Origin: Pedobacter sp. PAMC26386
GTDB lineage: Bacteria; Bacteroidota; Bacteroidia; Sphingobacteriales; Sphingobacteriaceae
Reading direction: 5' to 3'
NCBI GenBank assembly: GCA_014302835.1
Contig: CP060294.1
Location: forward strand, 2,046,001-2,110,000
Length of the DNA stretch: 64,000 nucleotides
In this document: in pieces, positions 17,445 to 26,681 of the stretch
How the letters are laid out: every line of letters begins with the position of its first letter
How positions within the stretch are numbered: position 1 is the first letter of the stretch
The notes under the pieces: model-generated
Seen by the model: the letters and a program-made list of their open reading frames with translations, nothing else
Database searches by the model: none
Told to the model about the DNA's origin: nothing
Translations under genes and position numbers: made by a program

Positions 17445-19592
17445 TTAAGAATTTATCTCTTCAGATTGAATAGCGGTCGCGATCTTTTTAACCAGTTCCG
17501 CTTCAATAAAGGGCTTGGTGATCAAACCAGAGAATCCTTTTGCTGTAAAATTTACATCTCCCAGATCTGTTTCGTTACCACTGATCACGATTACAGGTAT
17601 TTTATTGATAGTGGCAACTGAATTCCGGATTGCTGAAAGTAGTTCATATCCATCCATCTCTGGCATCTGGATATCAGTAAGCACAACGTCTATCTGATCC
17701 TTATGCAAAATAGCCAAAGCTTCAGTTCCATTGGATGCCTGGTGGAACTTTACATTCCACTTGCTGGTCATCATTCTAAGGAACATTAAGTTCAGTTCGT
17801 TATCATCTACGGCAAGGATACTAATTCCATTAAGTAACAACAAAGGGTCTTCAGTTATTGTATTCACATCCTTCCGATCAATAACATTCCCGTTCTGGTA
17901 AGGAATAAAAAACCGGAAAATACTGCCTTCACCTGCTTTACTCTCCACACTGATCTCTCCCTTTTGTAACTCGACCATTTGCTTACAAATATAAAGACCA
18001 AGACCAGTTCCTGTTTTCCCTTTAGCCGAATTAGTCTGGTAATATTTTGAGAACAGATTTGTCTGTTGTTCCAAACTGATTCCCAATCCAGTATCTATAA
18101 CGTCAACTGCTAATCTGATTTCTTCTTTTGCGGTTATCAATTTCGCATTTACAGTGATACTACCGGTATTGGTGTACTTGATAGCATTGCTCAGCAGGTT
18201 TACCATGATCTGTTTCAATCTGAAACTATCACCTAATAGTACAGCCTCTTTGTTTCCTTCAAAATTATAACGAATAGTAAGTTTCTTTTTAGTTGCACTA
18301 AACTCCATACTTTCTACAACCTCTTTCAATGCAAAATCAGCGTTAAAAGGGTCTGTATTAATTTTAAACTCATTGTTTTCCATTTTTGCTGCATCCAGCG
18401 TATCATTGAGTGTAAGCAGCAGCATATCCGATGATAGCGTAATTGAACCGAGCATTTCCTTTTGTCTTGGAGAAAGAGTTGTCCTGCTAAAGATATAAAG
18501 AAAGCCTTTAATTGCAGTTAGCGGATTACGTATCTCATGGCTCATATGTAGCAACAAGTCCATCTTTTGTTGTGCAATCGTTACCGATCGATCGTTTTCC
18601 TGACGCAGAATCACTTCCGACCTGTCAAGTTTAATGATAAATATGATCAGTAATATGGCGAAGATCAGGACCAGGAAAAGCGCAGCAAGATAAAATTTAT
18701 TCAATAATGCGGTAGTTTCCTGGTAGCTTTTAAAAGCCATCTCCTTAAATTCAGCTACAATGCTGTAATTAATCTCTTTTATCCCATTAATAATCCGTTC
18801 CATTTCATTATTGATCCGGATATTCAGGGTAATTAATTCTTTTTGCGTCGTTAATAATTTCTCATTGCGTTCCTGTAACTGCTGAATACCTTTCGCATAA
18901 GCTCTTTTGTCTTTTCCGGCAATTTTCAAGGTAACGGAATCGATAGACCCGCTGGTGCGGTTATGATTGATTACGATTACCCCTGCCTTGGAGGTGTTAG
19001 TATTAGAAATCGCATCTTTTAATCTGGTAAAAAGACCTTTCTTTTTGACTTCTACATCCTTACGTATAGTGTCAGTATCCATCCTTGCTATCTTTTTATT
19101 TGCATGAACTATTGTACGGATACCAGGCATACTCTTCTGACTCTGGTTGAAATCCGTATAAGCAGTAAGTAAGGAGTCAAAATTATGTTTAAGTGTGTAT
19201 AGATTTTCTGATAGTTTTAACTTTTTATGATACCAGTACCTCACTTTATTCCGTTGTGCCGCCGATAAACTGGCGGTATCGCTATTCTCTTTAAGCAGTG
19301 AATCAATTTCATCAAAAGCTTGTGATAATTTAATCTTATACGCACTATTTTTACTCGTATCTGTACTTAAAAGCGATTCCTGAAAATCATCTTCTGCCTG
19401 ATGAAGTAATAGTAAGGCACGTTGTGGCTTCGATTGATCACGTTCTATATTGTAAGCGAATTTTGAAAGGTTCTCTAATTTATGAGTGATTGTATAACGT
19501 ACAAAAAGTGCGGCTATAGCAAGAACTATAACCCCTGCCAGAAAGGCAAGAATAATTTTTCTTGATAAGAATTTAGTATATGTTAGCTTCAA
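17445..19592 (-). CDS. Hybrid sensor histidine kinase with C-terminal receiver
   Basis: A 715-residue membrane hybrid kinase. One transmembrane segment lies near residues 12-30 and a second near 298-320; the 270 residues between them are helical, periplasmic and of no recognised sensor family. The kinase core has LLHMSHEIRNPLTAIKGF with phosphoacceptor H352, an N-box (MVNLLSNAIKYTNTG) and G-boxes (DTGLGIS, GTGLGLYICKQMVELQKG). The receiver at about 590-710 has LAVDDNELN and phosphoacceptor D640 in LTDIQMPEMDG. No Hpt or output regulator is adjacent, so the phosphorelay partner is elsewhere. Confidence 0.92.
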   Translation of the reverse strand: MKLTYTKFLSRKIILAFLAGVIVLAIAALFVRYTITHKLENLSKFAYNIERDQSKPQRALLLLHQAEDDFQESLLSTDTSKNSAYKIKLSQAFDEIDSLLKENSDTASLSAAQRNKVRYWYHKKLKLSENLYTLKHNFDSLLTAYTDFNQSQKSMPGIRTIVHANKKIARMDTDTIRKDVEVKKKGLFTRLKDAISNTNTSKAGVIVINHNRTSGSIDSVTLKIAGKDKRAYAKGIQQLQERNEKLLTTQKELITLNIRINNEMERIINGIKEINYSIVAEFKEMAFKSYQETTALLNKFYLAALFLVLIFAILLIIFIIKLDRSEVILRQENDRSVTIAQQKMDLLLHMSHEIRNPLTAIKGFLYIFSRTTLSPRQKEMLGSITLSSDMLLLTLNDTLDAAKMENNEFKINTDPFNADFALKEVVESMEFSATKKKLTIRYNFEGNKEAVLLGDSFRLKQIMVNLLSNAIKYTNTGSITVNAKLITAKEEIRLAVDVIDTGLGISLEQQTNLFSKYYQTNSAKGKTGTGLGLYICKQMVELQKGEISVESKAGEGSIFRFFIPYQNGNVIDRKDVNTITEDPLLLLNGISILAVDDNELNLMFLRMMTSKWNVKFHQASNGTEALAILHKDQIDVVLTDIQMPEMDGYELLSAIRNSVATINKIPVIVISGNETDLGDVNFTAKGFSGLITKPFIEAELVKKIATAIQSEEINS

Positions 19593-19675
19593 AACGTAAT
19601 TATTTCGTTCAATAGAATCACAAAAATACCATATTTTTTTTACGCTTTCTCAATATTTAGCTTAGAGGGTGAAAC

Positions 19676-19705
19676 CCCCTGTGATGGATCCATATATCAC
19701 AGGGG
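19676..19705 (-). terminator. Hairpin terminator after the Dps-like gene
   Basis: CCCCTGTGAT at 19676-19685 pairs exactly with ATCACAGGGG at 19696-19705 around a 10-base loop. It is 10 bp past the stop codon on the minus strand. Confidence 0.75.
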
Positions 19706-19714
19706 CCGTTCTGA

Positions 19715-20185
19715 TTACAAATAAATTTTAAGGGATGCTATCATCTTTTGATGTGTAGCGATCAATTGACCAATGTAATGGCTCACTCCAGTCTCCTGAA
19801 GCTCATTTCCAAAATAAACAACTTTCTTCTGCAACCGGAGAACCATGCTTTCATGATCTTCTAATAGCTCACCAATAAACTCAATTCCATCATTTTTAAC
19901 CTGGCATTGTTCTACCAGATGCTCTAGCTCCAAAAATATTTCGAGTGTAGCCGGAATATTATATCCGGTAGAATGAATGCGTTCAGCAATGCTGTCCATA
20001 ATTTCTTCGAGCTGCTCGTATTGCTCTTTAAAAAGCATGAGCTGGCGATGAATATCATTTTTATCCAAATTCCAATGGGCATTTTTTGTTTTGGTGTAAA
20101 GCAAAAATTCATCTGCTAAGCTAATGTTCAATGCTTGTGCTACTTTAACCGAGTTTTTTTCTATAATTCCAATTATTGGTTCCAT
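19715..20185 (-). CDS. dps: Dps/ferritin-like protein with altered ferroxidase ligands
   Basis: A 156-residue cytoplasmic four-helix protein of the Dps family, normally a 12-mer that stores iron and protects DNA. ADEFLLYTKTKNAHWNL gives the first ligand H37, and MDSIAERI gives D64 and E68. In typical members the stretch between contains a second ligand histidine and an acidic ligand (as in L-H-x-x-F-x-E/D-E-Q). By eye these positions are L49 and K53 here (HRQLMLFKEQ), so the ferroxidase site looks incomplete. It may be a DNA- or stress-binding paralogue. It lies 38 bp downstream of a small outer-membrane protein gene. Confidence 0.8.
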   Translation of the reverse strand: MEPIIGIIEKNSVKVAQALNISLADEFLLYTKTKNAHWNLDKNDIHRQLMLFKEQYEQLEEIMDSIAERIHSTGYNIPATLEIFLELEHLVEQCQVKNDGIEFIGELLEDHESMVLRLQKKVVYFGNELQETGVSHYIGQLIATHQKMIASLKIYL

Positions 20186-20223
20186 GTCTCTATATAAAAG
20201 GGTAAAAATTATCTTTCTCTGAA

Positions 20224-20736
20224 CTAAAATTTATAAGCAACACCAATAGTCATCAGCCCCCTGTAACCCCAGCCCAATTCCGCAAAACCAGATATAGCAC
20301 CGTTGCCAACGCGGATCCCAATAGGATTAATCTGGTAAATAAACTTATTTGCCCCGTTAAATTCCTCACTGATACTGCGTCCTGAGTAACCAATTCCACC
20401 TGTCATGATTCTGTAACCAGCACCTACTGTACCGTAAAGTTCTACCGTTCTGCCATGTGAATAGATAAAGTCAGTACTCGCCGCAGCAGTAAACTCATTG
20501 ACTCTATCTATGTAGGTGCGTCCCTGGTAACCAAGATCTGCTCCAATCCTTACCTCCGGAGACAACTGGTACCGATATCCCAATACCGTAATCCTGGACA
20601 AATTTGAGTTTCCCCTAACAAAGCTTTCAGATAACCTGAAGCTGTTTAACCGGCCTGGTTTTAAGTCCTGGGCCTTTGCTTGATCTAATAATCCTGTTAA
20701 GGTAATAACAATGGCTAACCTGGTAATTCTTCTCAT
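20224..20736 (-). CDS. Small outer-membrane beta-barrel-like protein
   Basis: A 170-residue exported protein of unknown function. The ATG at 20736 starts a signal peptide (MRRITRLAIVITLTGLLDQAKAQ); the open frame upstream only reaches a TTG. The mature part alternates polar and hydrophobic residues, with many glycines and aromatics (LGYRYQLSPEVRIGADLGYQG, YGTVGAGYRIMTGGIGY), and ends with aromatic GVAYKF, as outer-membrane barrels do. Eight short strands are plausible. It lies upstream of the Dps-like gene on the same strand, but any functional link is unknown. Confidence 0.7.
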   Translation of the reverse strand: MRRITRLAIVITLTGLLDQAKAQDLKPGRLNSFRLSESFVRGNSNLSRITVLGYRYQLSPEVRIGADLGYQGRTYIDRVNEFTAAASTDFIYSHGRTVELYGTVGAGYRIMTGGIGYSGRSISEEFNGANKFIYQINPIGIRVGNGAISGFAELGWGYRGLMTIGVAYKF

Positions 20737-20866
20737 GAACAATAGTTTTAATTAGTCTGTCTTTGGTTAATAGACGTTCAGAAACATAAATACCCCCACG
20801 TCATTTTAGATTTTATTTAACATTTTATTTAACAAAATCTATATACCGAATCAATTGCAAATAATT

Positions 20867-20874
20867 TACCTTTG
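20867..20874 (+). promoter_or_regulatory. Candidate -7 promoter element for the ECF sigma gene
   Basis: TACCTTTG fits TAnnTTTG and is 32 bp before the ECF sigma start codon. A convincing -33 element was not found at standard spacing. Confidence 0.45.
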
Positions 20875-20905
20875 TGTACTGTTAGCCTAAGCCAGGCGTT
20901 AACCT

Positions 20906-21490
20906 ATGCACATAAAAGAACCTTTATATTCAGATTTTCAGAAACTATTCCGTCTGCATCACCACACTTTATGTATGCATGCCTATAAATACCTTGCCGA
21001 CCCCGACGAAAGTCAGGATGCGGTACAAGAGGTATTTGTGAAATTCTGGGAAATAAAACAGGATATGGTCAATGATAAAAATGCATTGTATTATCTGATT
21101 ACTGCTGTACGTAATAATTGTATTTCAAGGCTAAGAAAAAGAGTTCATACGGTCTCAATGGAGGATGAAGCAGTTTATAACAAAATAACAGAAACCCCAT
21201 TAGAAGAAAATCAGAAAGAAAATACAGATATTCAGACACTGGTTGATGAAGCATTAGCCCTGCTTCCGCCAAAATGCGGTGCGATCTTTAGAATGAGCCG
21301 GATTGACAAACTTACTTATCAGCAAATAGCAGACGAACTGGGAATCTCTATTAAAACCGTGGAGAATCAAATGGGCAAGGCAATTGGAATCATGCGGGAA
21401 TTTGCTCGTACGCATTATATTCCCTTTGCTATTTTACTCTCATTTATTTATTTCTTTGGGCATAGGGGTATCCCAAATTTTTACGTTTAA
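20906..21490 (+). CDS. ECF sigma factor (FecI-like)
   Basis: A 194-residue sigma-70 family ECF factor. Region 2 is seen in FRLHHHTLCMHAYKYLADPDESQDAVQEVFVKFWE, and region 4 in LPPKCGAIFRMSRIDKLTYQQIADELGISIKTVENQMGKAI. The last residues (IPFAILLSFIYFFG) form a hydrophobic tail, which many Bacteroidetes FecI-like factors carry. It opens a four-gene set with FecR, an STN-type TonB receptor and a DUF4249 lipoprotein. In the Fec model the loaded receptor signals through FecR to release this sigma factor, which then transcribes the set. Confidence 0.92.
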   Translation: MHIKEPLYSDFQKLFRLHHHTLCMHAYKYLADPDESQDAVQEVFVKFWEIKQDMVNDKNALYYLITAVRNNCISRLRKRVHTVSMEDEAVYNKITETPLEENQKENTDIQTLVDEALALLPPKCGAIFRMSRIDKLTYQQIADELGISIKTVENQMGKAIGIMREFARTHYIPFAILLSFIYFFGHRGIPNFYV

Positions 21491-21509
21491 CTTCTGTTTA
21501 ACAGCTACC

Positions 21510-22505
21510 ATGCAAAATCAAGATATTAATACTCTTCTAGCCAAATACTTTAACAATGAAGCTCTTCCTGAAGAACAAGTTATTGTTGAAGAATGGATTG
21601 CATCCAATCCAAAGGAATATGGCAGGCTGAAATCATTGATAGCACAGGCTAACCAATCTTCGCATGATCCACATTTCGATTTGGAGAGTAGCTGGCAAAA
21701 AGTTGATAATCAGATCAGCGCAAATCCAAATAAAACAGTTAAACTCGTTAAGCATTCTGCACCGCCCAGATGGTGGATATCTATTGCTGCTTCATTATTT
21801 TTAATCACCAGTTTTGGCTTAATCTATTACAGCAGTTATTACAACCCTCTACTTACAGTCACATCCGGGAATTTCGCGAATAAACAGGTTACCCTTGAAG
21901 ACGGTTCAATAGTGACTTTAAATGCAAATAGTAGTTTGAAGTATTTCAAACACCTTGCAGCTAATACAAGAAAGGTAAAACTAGAAGGTGAGGCCTTTTT
22001 TGAAGTCACCAAGAATCCATCCAGACCTTTTATTATCGATGCAGGAAAAGGCGAAGTGAAAGTATTAGGTACATCATTCAATGTAAATACGAACCTGGCT
22101 AAAGTAGAAGTTATTGTTAAAACGGGAAAGGTTCAGCTGAGCAGTAAAACAAAAAGAGATCTCCACCTTATACTATTACCTGGCAATAGGGGAATACTAG
22201 ATCACGATCAGCTGCAAAAAGACTCTGTACTTTCGGAAAATCAATATGCATGGAAAACTGGCTACTTAATTTTCAAAAATGAAAAGCTGACCAGTGTGAT
22301 GAGTGCACTTGAAAATATCTATCACAGAAAAATTGTACTGACGAGTAATTCTTCCTCGTGTACAGTGACCGCCACCTATAAAACACAGCAAAGTTTAGAA
22401 AGTATATTAGAGGAGCTAAAGCTCGTTCTTAAATTTAATTATGAGGTTAAAAAAGATTATATATTAATCCATAATTTAGCCTGTGAGAATGACAACAGGC
22501 AGTAA
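21510..22505 (+). CDS. FecR-family anti-sigma factor
   Basis: A 331-residue membrane regulator, taken from the ATG at 21510 (MQNQDINTLLAKYF); earlier in-frame codons lie inside the sigma gene. The cytoplasmic part (about 1-85) would bind the sigma factor. A single membrane helix is at about 87-105 (WWISIAASLFLITSFGLIYY). The periplasmic FecR domain contains VTLEDGSIVTLNANSSLKY and KVKLEGEAFFEVTKNPSRPFIIDAG, then a C-terminal STN-interacting domain (YLIFKNEKLTSVMSALENIY). It starts 19 bp after the sigma gene and overlaps the receptor gene by 17 bp. Confidence 0.93.
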   Translation: MQNQDINTLLAKYFNNEALPEEQVIVEEWIASNPKEYGRLKSLIAQANQSSHDPHFDLESSWQKVDNQISANPNKTVKLVKHSAPPRWWISIAASLFLITSFGLIYYSSYYNPLLTVTSGNFANKQVTLEDGSIVTLNANSSLKYFKHLAANTRKVKLEGEAFFEVTKNPSRPFIIDAGKGEVKVLGTSFNVNTNLAKVEVIVKTGKVQLSSKTKRDLHLILLPGNRGILDHDQLQKDSVLSENQYAWKTGYLIFKNEKLTSVMSALENIYHRKIVLTSNSSSCTVTATYKTQQSLESILEELKLVLKFNYEVKKDYILIHNLACENDNRQ

Positions 22506-25032
22506 AATCTATTTTTTCTTGTTTTTAATCCTGGTTCCTGCCTTTTTAAATGCGCAGCAGAAGACCGGTCTGTTAAATATGCCCATTAAACTCCCTGAAA
22601 GAAAGGGACTTCTCTCCTATTTTTTGACCCAGGTAGAACACACGGGTGTCCTGTTAACCTATAATCCAGGCAATCTCAGGCTGAACCGAAAAATAAGTTT
22701 ATCGAACAGGATCAAAACCGTAGGAGAATTATTAGAAGAAATTCTTCGCGCCGAATCCATCCAGATTAAAGAATATGATGGAAAAATACTTTTAATCAGT
22801 ACTCCAAAATTAATCACCATCAGTGGAATAATAAAAGAAGAAGGCAGCGGAGAGGTTATTATTGGTGCAAATATAACCGATACGAGGGGTCGCCGTAATG
22901 CAACTACCAACGGTTTTGGTTTTTATAGCATCAGTCTGGAGCAGGGCAATTATGAGCTGGATATTACCCACACTGGCTATACTCCTATCCAGATCAGCGT
23001 TGATCTGGAAAACGAAAGCATAAGAAAAGATATTTACCTGAAATCTGGTGTAGATCTACCTGAATTAAAAATCACAAAAAGTACAGAGTCTAAAAGTAAT
23101 CTGAATTTAAGAGGAGATCAGGTTGATCTTGAAATGGCTAATAAACTACCTTCTTTTCTTGGAGAAAAGGATGTTGTAAGGGCTGTACAACTTTATCCTG
23201 GAGTTGCAGGAAGTAATGGAGGCTCAGTGAGCATGTATGTAAGAGGTGGTAATATGGATCAAAACCTGGTTACCCTGGATGATATTTCCATTTACAACAT
23301 TAACCATTTTAATGGAATGTTCTCTATTTTCAACCCTGATGTATTAAAAAGTGTAGAATTCTATAGAAGTGACTTTCCTTCGAAATACGGCGGCCGCCTT
23401 TCTTCAGTACTGAATATCCGGTCCCGTGATGGTGATATGGAAAAATACCATGGACATACAACCATTGGTTTACTTTATGCATCTACGGCTCTTGAGGGGC
23501 CAATTATTAAAAACAAAGCCTCTTTCACATTGAATGTGAGAAGAAGCTGGCTAGATTTACTGGGGGCAAAAAAATTGGAAGACGCCGGTTTATTTTATTA
23601 TTTCTCTGATATTAATTTAAAACTTAACTACATAGCCAACCCAAACAACAGATTCTACATCAGTGCCTATTTAGGAAATGATGCCTACAGACAAAAGCTA
23701 TATGTAGTCTCAGATGCGAATACAGATCCGATAGACTACAGGTCAACCTTAAAATGGGGAAACCGGCTTGTCGCCTTTAGGTGGAACAGGATTCTAAGTC
23801 CACGCCTATTTAAAAATACAACTGCTACTTTTAGTCAATACAGAAACAGCTTCGATAATCAGGGACTATCTACTTTCGATTTACCTGCCAGAATCTATTC
23901 CACAATTAAAGATCTTGGTTTAAAAAGTGATTTTAATTACTACTTAAGACCTGACCTTAAATTAAATTTCGGAGGGGGTATCAATTTCAATTCATTTGCA
24001 TTCCCCATCTCATTGAACACAAATGAGAGCAGAAAAATCAATGCCCTAAATTTAAATGCTTATGTTGAAGATGAAGTTAGAATTGGAGAGCGTTCAGAAC
24101 TTACGGCAGGCCTTCATTATGCTGCATTTACTTCCGGAAAGACAACTTATCACACCTTGCAACCACGAATAAGGTTCTCTTATCGCCTCAGCGAAAACCA
24201 GGTTTTAACTGCTTCTTATTCCAAAATGTCACAGTTTATCCACCAGTTCACTATCACTGGTTTCTCTTTTCCTACTGAATTCAGAGTCCCTAGTGGCAAG
24301 CTGATTAAACCGGAAACTTCAGAAATATTCAACCTGGCTTACCGTTTGCAGGCTGGTAAAACAAGTAATTTTGCAATTGAAGCTTATTATAAAACTACGG
24401 GTAATTTACTTGCACTTGGATCAGGACAGGATATTGCAGGTGGTTACTTTGCTAAACAGATTGAGGATCGTCTGGTTTCTGGAAAAGGGTACAGTAAAGG
24501 AATTGAGTTGAGCTACGTACAACAGATCAATTGGCTAAGATTCCAAATGGCTTATACTTTGTCAAAAACCACAGGCAAATTCCAGGCACTTAACTTAGGA
24601 CAAAGCTTCCCTCTAAATCAGGATTTCAGGCATAACTTCAATATCGCTGCCAGTGCTTCCATTGGAAAAAGAGTTGAAATATCAGCCATATGGACTTATT
24701 CAACAGGTCAGCACATTACTATCCCAGAAACAGTGCATAAAAACCTGGATGATGTGCTGGGTAACAATTTCCCTACTAATACTTATGTGATTTCCGGATT
24801 AAACAATTATACACTCTCTGACAACTATAAACTCGATCTGGGTATGAATCTTACCCGGAAGCTTAGAAGCGGACATCAGAGAATCTGGTCTATGGGTATG
24901 TACAATGCTTTTGCCAATTCTCAATCCAGGTCTTTAGTCTCAACAATCGATAGCCAGACAAATAAAATCACTATTCTTGAGGAAGACAAGATCAGACTAA
25001 TCCCCTATTTTACTTTCACCTATAAATTTTAA
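22489..25032 (+). CDS. STN-domain TonB-dependent receptor (FecA-like)
   Basis: An 847-residue outer-membrane receptor from the ATG at 22489; a GTG two codons earlier is possible. After the signal peptide (IYFFLFLILVPAFLNAQ) comes an STN signalling domain (about 25-105, LSYFLTQVEHTGVLLTYNP), a carboxypeptidase-regulatory-like domain (about 110-190, ISGIIKEEGSGEVIIGANI), a plug (about 215-330, VVRAVQLYPGVAG, MYVRGGNMDQNLVTLDD) and the barrel, ending FTFTYKF. It overlaps fecR by 17 bp, as expected for a regulated receptor. The receptor probably imports a siderophore, glycan or peptide; the DUF4249 partner downstream argues for a Bacteroidetes-specific substrate system. Confidence 0.92.
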   Translation: MTTGSKIYFFLFLILVPAFLNAQQKTGLLNMPIKLPERKGLLSYFLTQVEHTGVLLTYNPGNLRLNRKISLSNRIKTVGELLEEILRAESIQIKEYDGKILLISTPKLITISGIIKEEGSGEVIIGANITDTRGRRNATTNGFGFYSISLEQGNYELDITHTGYTPIQISVDLENESIRKDIYLKSGVDLPELKITKSTESKSNLNLRGDQVDLEMANKLPSFLGEKDVVRAVQLYPGVAGSNGGSVSMYVRGGNMDQNLVTLDDISIYNINHFNGMFSIFNPDVLKSVEFYRSDFPSKYGGRLSSVLNIRSRDGDMEKYHGHTTIGLLYASTALEGPIIKNKASFTLNVRRSWLDLLGAKKLEDAGLFYYFSDINLKLNYIANPNNRFYISAYLGNDAYRQKLYVVSDANTDPIDYRSTLKWGNRLVAFRWNRILSPRLFKNTTATFSQYRNSFDNQGLSTFDLPARIYSTIKDLGLKSDFNYYLRPDLKLNFGGGINFNSFAFPISLNTNESRKINALNLNAYVEDEVRIGERSELTAGLHYAAFTSGKTTYHTLQPRIRFSYRLSENQVLTASYSKMSQFIHQFTITGFSFPTEFRVPSGKLIKPETSEIFNLAYRLQAGKTSNFAIEAYYKTTGNLLALGSGQDIAGGYFAKQIEDRLVSGKGYSKGIELSYVQQINWLRFQMAYTLSKTTGKFQALNLGQSFPLNQDFRHNFNIAASASIGKRVEISAIWTYSTGQHITIPETVHKNLDDVLGNNFPTNTYVISGLNNYTLSDNYKLDLGMNLTRKLRSGHQRIWSMGMYNAFANSQSRSLVSTIDSQTNKITILEEDKIRLIPYFTFTYKF

Positions 25033-25034
25033 TT

Positions 25035-25988
25035 ATGGAATTAAACGGCAAAAGAAATCTCCTGATCTTACTCATTTTGCTCCTGATAAGTAGCTGTGAA
25101 AAAGAAACAAAAGTAGATATTTCCGGTAACCCCACCCGCTTGGTTGTACTTGGTGAATTTAACCAGCAAGACGCTGCTTTGATCAACCTGAGTACGTCAG
25201 TAATTTCCGTCCCGGCTGGGGGCTTCCCTGATGTACAGGATGCCCAAGTCGGCCTTTTCGATCAGAATAATACTTTAATAGAAAAATACACCTATCAGGG
25301 TAAGGGGAACTATACCGGAAAAAAGGCAACTGCTGGCCAGGGGTATCAGCTTGTTATCGATTACAAAGGTAAAACCTACAAAGCACACACTACAATACCG
25401 TTATCCTTCAAATTGAATCTTAAAAGTCTTGATTCAACCTCTCTGGAAGCTGAAATAGTTGATTCGCACCCAGGTGCTAATGCCTTCACCTTTGAATTGA
25501 TTGAAAGACGGTATACTGTAGCACGTTATTATTTTGAAAACGAGAAAAAGATCAATGTAAATACAGAAGCTGAACTGATTTCGCAATTGGAGCGTAATCC
25601 GGCAATACAAATTAAACGCGATACAACTTTTGATTCAAAATTTACGCGGGTATACATCAGTACTACTGATCGAAGAACAGAGAATGTAAGGTACAATGTA
25701 TTAAAGGACGGATCTGGAAGAATATATTTGACTGACAAAACATTTAATGGTAGCCAGACAACTTTAAAAATATTATTCCCGGATAATACATTAGACCAGG
25801 AAAACACGCAATACAGTCTGTTGGTAAAATCAACTTCAGCCGTCTATTTTGATTATCTGTATAGTATGGATTTGCAGGCAGCCAAAGCCATTGGCGGCAC
25901 CTTAGATGTACCTATTAAAGGAAATATAGACAATGCTCTTGGAATTTGGGGAGCGGCTTATATCCAAAAGGTAATTTTAAAAAATTAG
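25035..25988 (+). CDS. DUF4249 lipoprotein, partner of the TonB receptor
   Basis: A 317-residue lipoprotein with a lipobox (LLLISSCEKE, cysteine 21). The early VDISGNPTRLVVLGEFN and the repeated short beta segments fit DUF4249, whose members are almost always encoded directly after a TonB receptor. The start codon is 2 bp after the receptor stop, so the two are translationally linked. By analogy with SusD-like partners it may bind or gate substrate at the cell surface, but no function is proven for the family. Confidence 0.82.
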   Translation: MELNGKRNLLILLILLLISSCEKETKVDISGNPTRLVVLGEFNQQDAALINLSTSVISVPAGGFPDVQDAQVGLFDQNNTLIEKYTYQGKGNYTGKKATAGQGYQLVIDYKGKTYKAHTTIPLSFKLNLKSLDSTSLEAEIVDSHPGANAFTFELIERRYTVARYYFENEKKINVNTEAELISQLERNPAIQIKRDTTFDSKFTRVYISTTDRRTENVRYNVLKDGSGRIYLTDKTFNGSQTTLKILFPDNTLDQENTQYSLLVKSTSAVYFDYLYSMDLQAAKAIGGTLDVPIKGNIDNALGIWGAAYIQKVILKN

Positions 25989-26023
25989 GCCATTCAGCAG
26001 CCGTTTAAACTTATATTGTAAAG

Positions 26024-26602
26024 ATGTTCCAGCTGCTTCGTAAAAACATAGAAAAACATATCCAGCTAACGGATGAAGAATTTGAACAGTTTTGTGCAAA
26101 TTTTCGATTGCTGAAAGTAAAGAAAAAGGATTTCCTCCTGAGAGCAGGCGAAATATGCAGATATGAAGGTTTTGTTACGAAAGGATGTTTCAAAGTTTAT
26201 TATTTAGATGAAAATGGTTCTGAGCAGATCCTTTATTTTGCAACCGAAGACTGGTGGGCAACAGATATTGATAGCTTTACCAACCAGGTTCCTGCTATCC
26301 TGAATATTGAAGCTTTAGAAGATTGCGAAGTCTTATGCATTAATAAACAGAACAAAGACATCCTTTATCATCAGCTGGCTAAAGTTGAAAAACTTTTCCG
26401 TATCATGAACCAGAGGACTCTGGTTTCTTTTCAACGCAGGGTAATTTCTTCCATTGGCAAAACCGCAGCTCAACGCTATCTTGAGTTTACAGAGAAATAT
26501 CCTGATTTAGAAGAGCGGTTAACACAATTGGAAATCGCCGCCTATCTTGGTATATCACATGAATTTCTAAATAAAATCAGAAAAAGGCTTTCCCGTAATT
26601 AA
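26024..26602 (+). CDS. Crp/Fnr-family transcription regulator
   Basis: A 192-residue regulator. The cyclic-nucleotide-binding-like beta roll spans about 15-130 (KKKDFLLRAGEICRYEGFVTKGCFKVYYLDENGSEQILYF), and a winged helix is at about 150-192 (LTQLEIAAYLGISHEFLNKIRKRL). The canonical cAMP-contacting arginine/serine pair is not evident, as is usual in Bacteroidetes Crp-like proteins. The next gene, an exported isochorismatase, has a 16-bp perfect palindrome upstream of its promoter that this protein could bind. That link is inference. Confidence 0.9.
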   Translation: MFQLLRKNIEKHIQLTDEEFEQFCANFRLLKVKKKDFLLRAGEICRYEGFVTKGCFKVYYLDENGSEQILYFATEDWWATDIDSFTNQVPAILNIEALEDCEVLCINKQNKDILYHQLAKVEKLFRIMNQRTLVSFQRRVISSIGKTAAQRYLEFTEKYPDLEERLTQLEIAAYLGISHEFLNKIRKRLSRN

Positions 26603-26618
26603 TATTATTGTCCCCGGC

Positions 26619-26634
26619 ATTGAACTAGTTCAAT
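26619..26634. promoter_or_regulatory. 16-bp perfect palindrome, candidate Crp/Fnr operator
   Basis: ATTGAACTAGTTCAAT is its own reverse complement. It lies between the Crp/Fnr gene and the isochorismatase gene, and its end is 21 bp before the -7 element at 26656, overlapping the expected -33 region. The position suits repression or activation of the isochorismatase gene by the adjacent regulator. Confidence 0.6.
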
Positions 26635-26655
26635 TTTTCACAAAAAAAGCCTCCC

Positions 26656-26663
26656 TACTTTTG
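26656..26663 (+). promoter_or_regulatory. Candidate -7 promoter element for the isochorismatase gene
   Basis: TACTTTTG matches TAnnTTTG and is 18 bp before the start codon chosen for the isochorismatase gene, so the transcript leader would be short. Confidence 0.5.
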
Positions 26664-26681
26664 TTTCATAAAAAAGACAAA

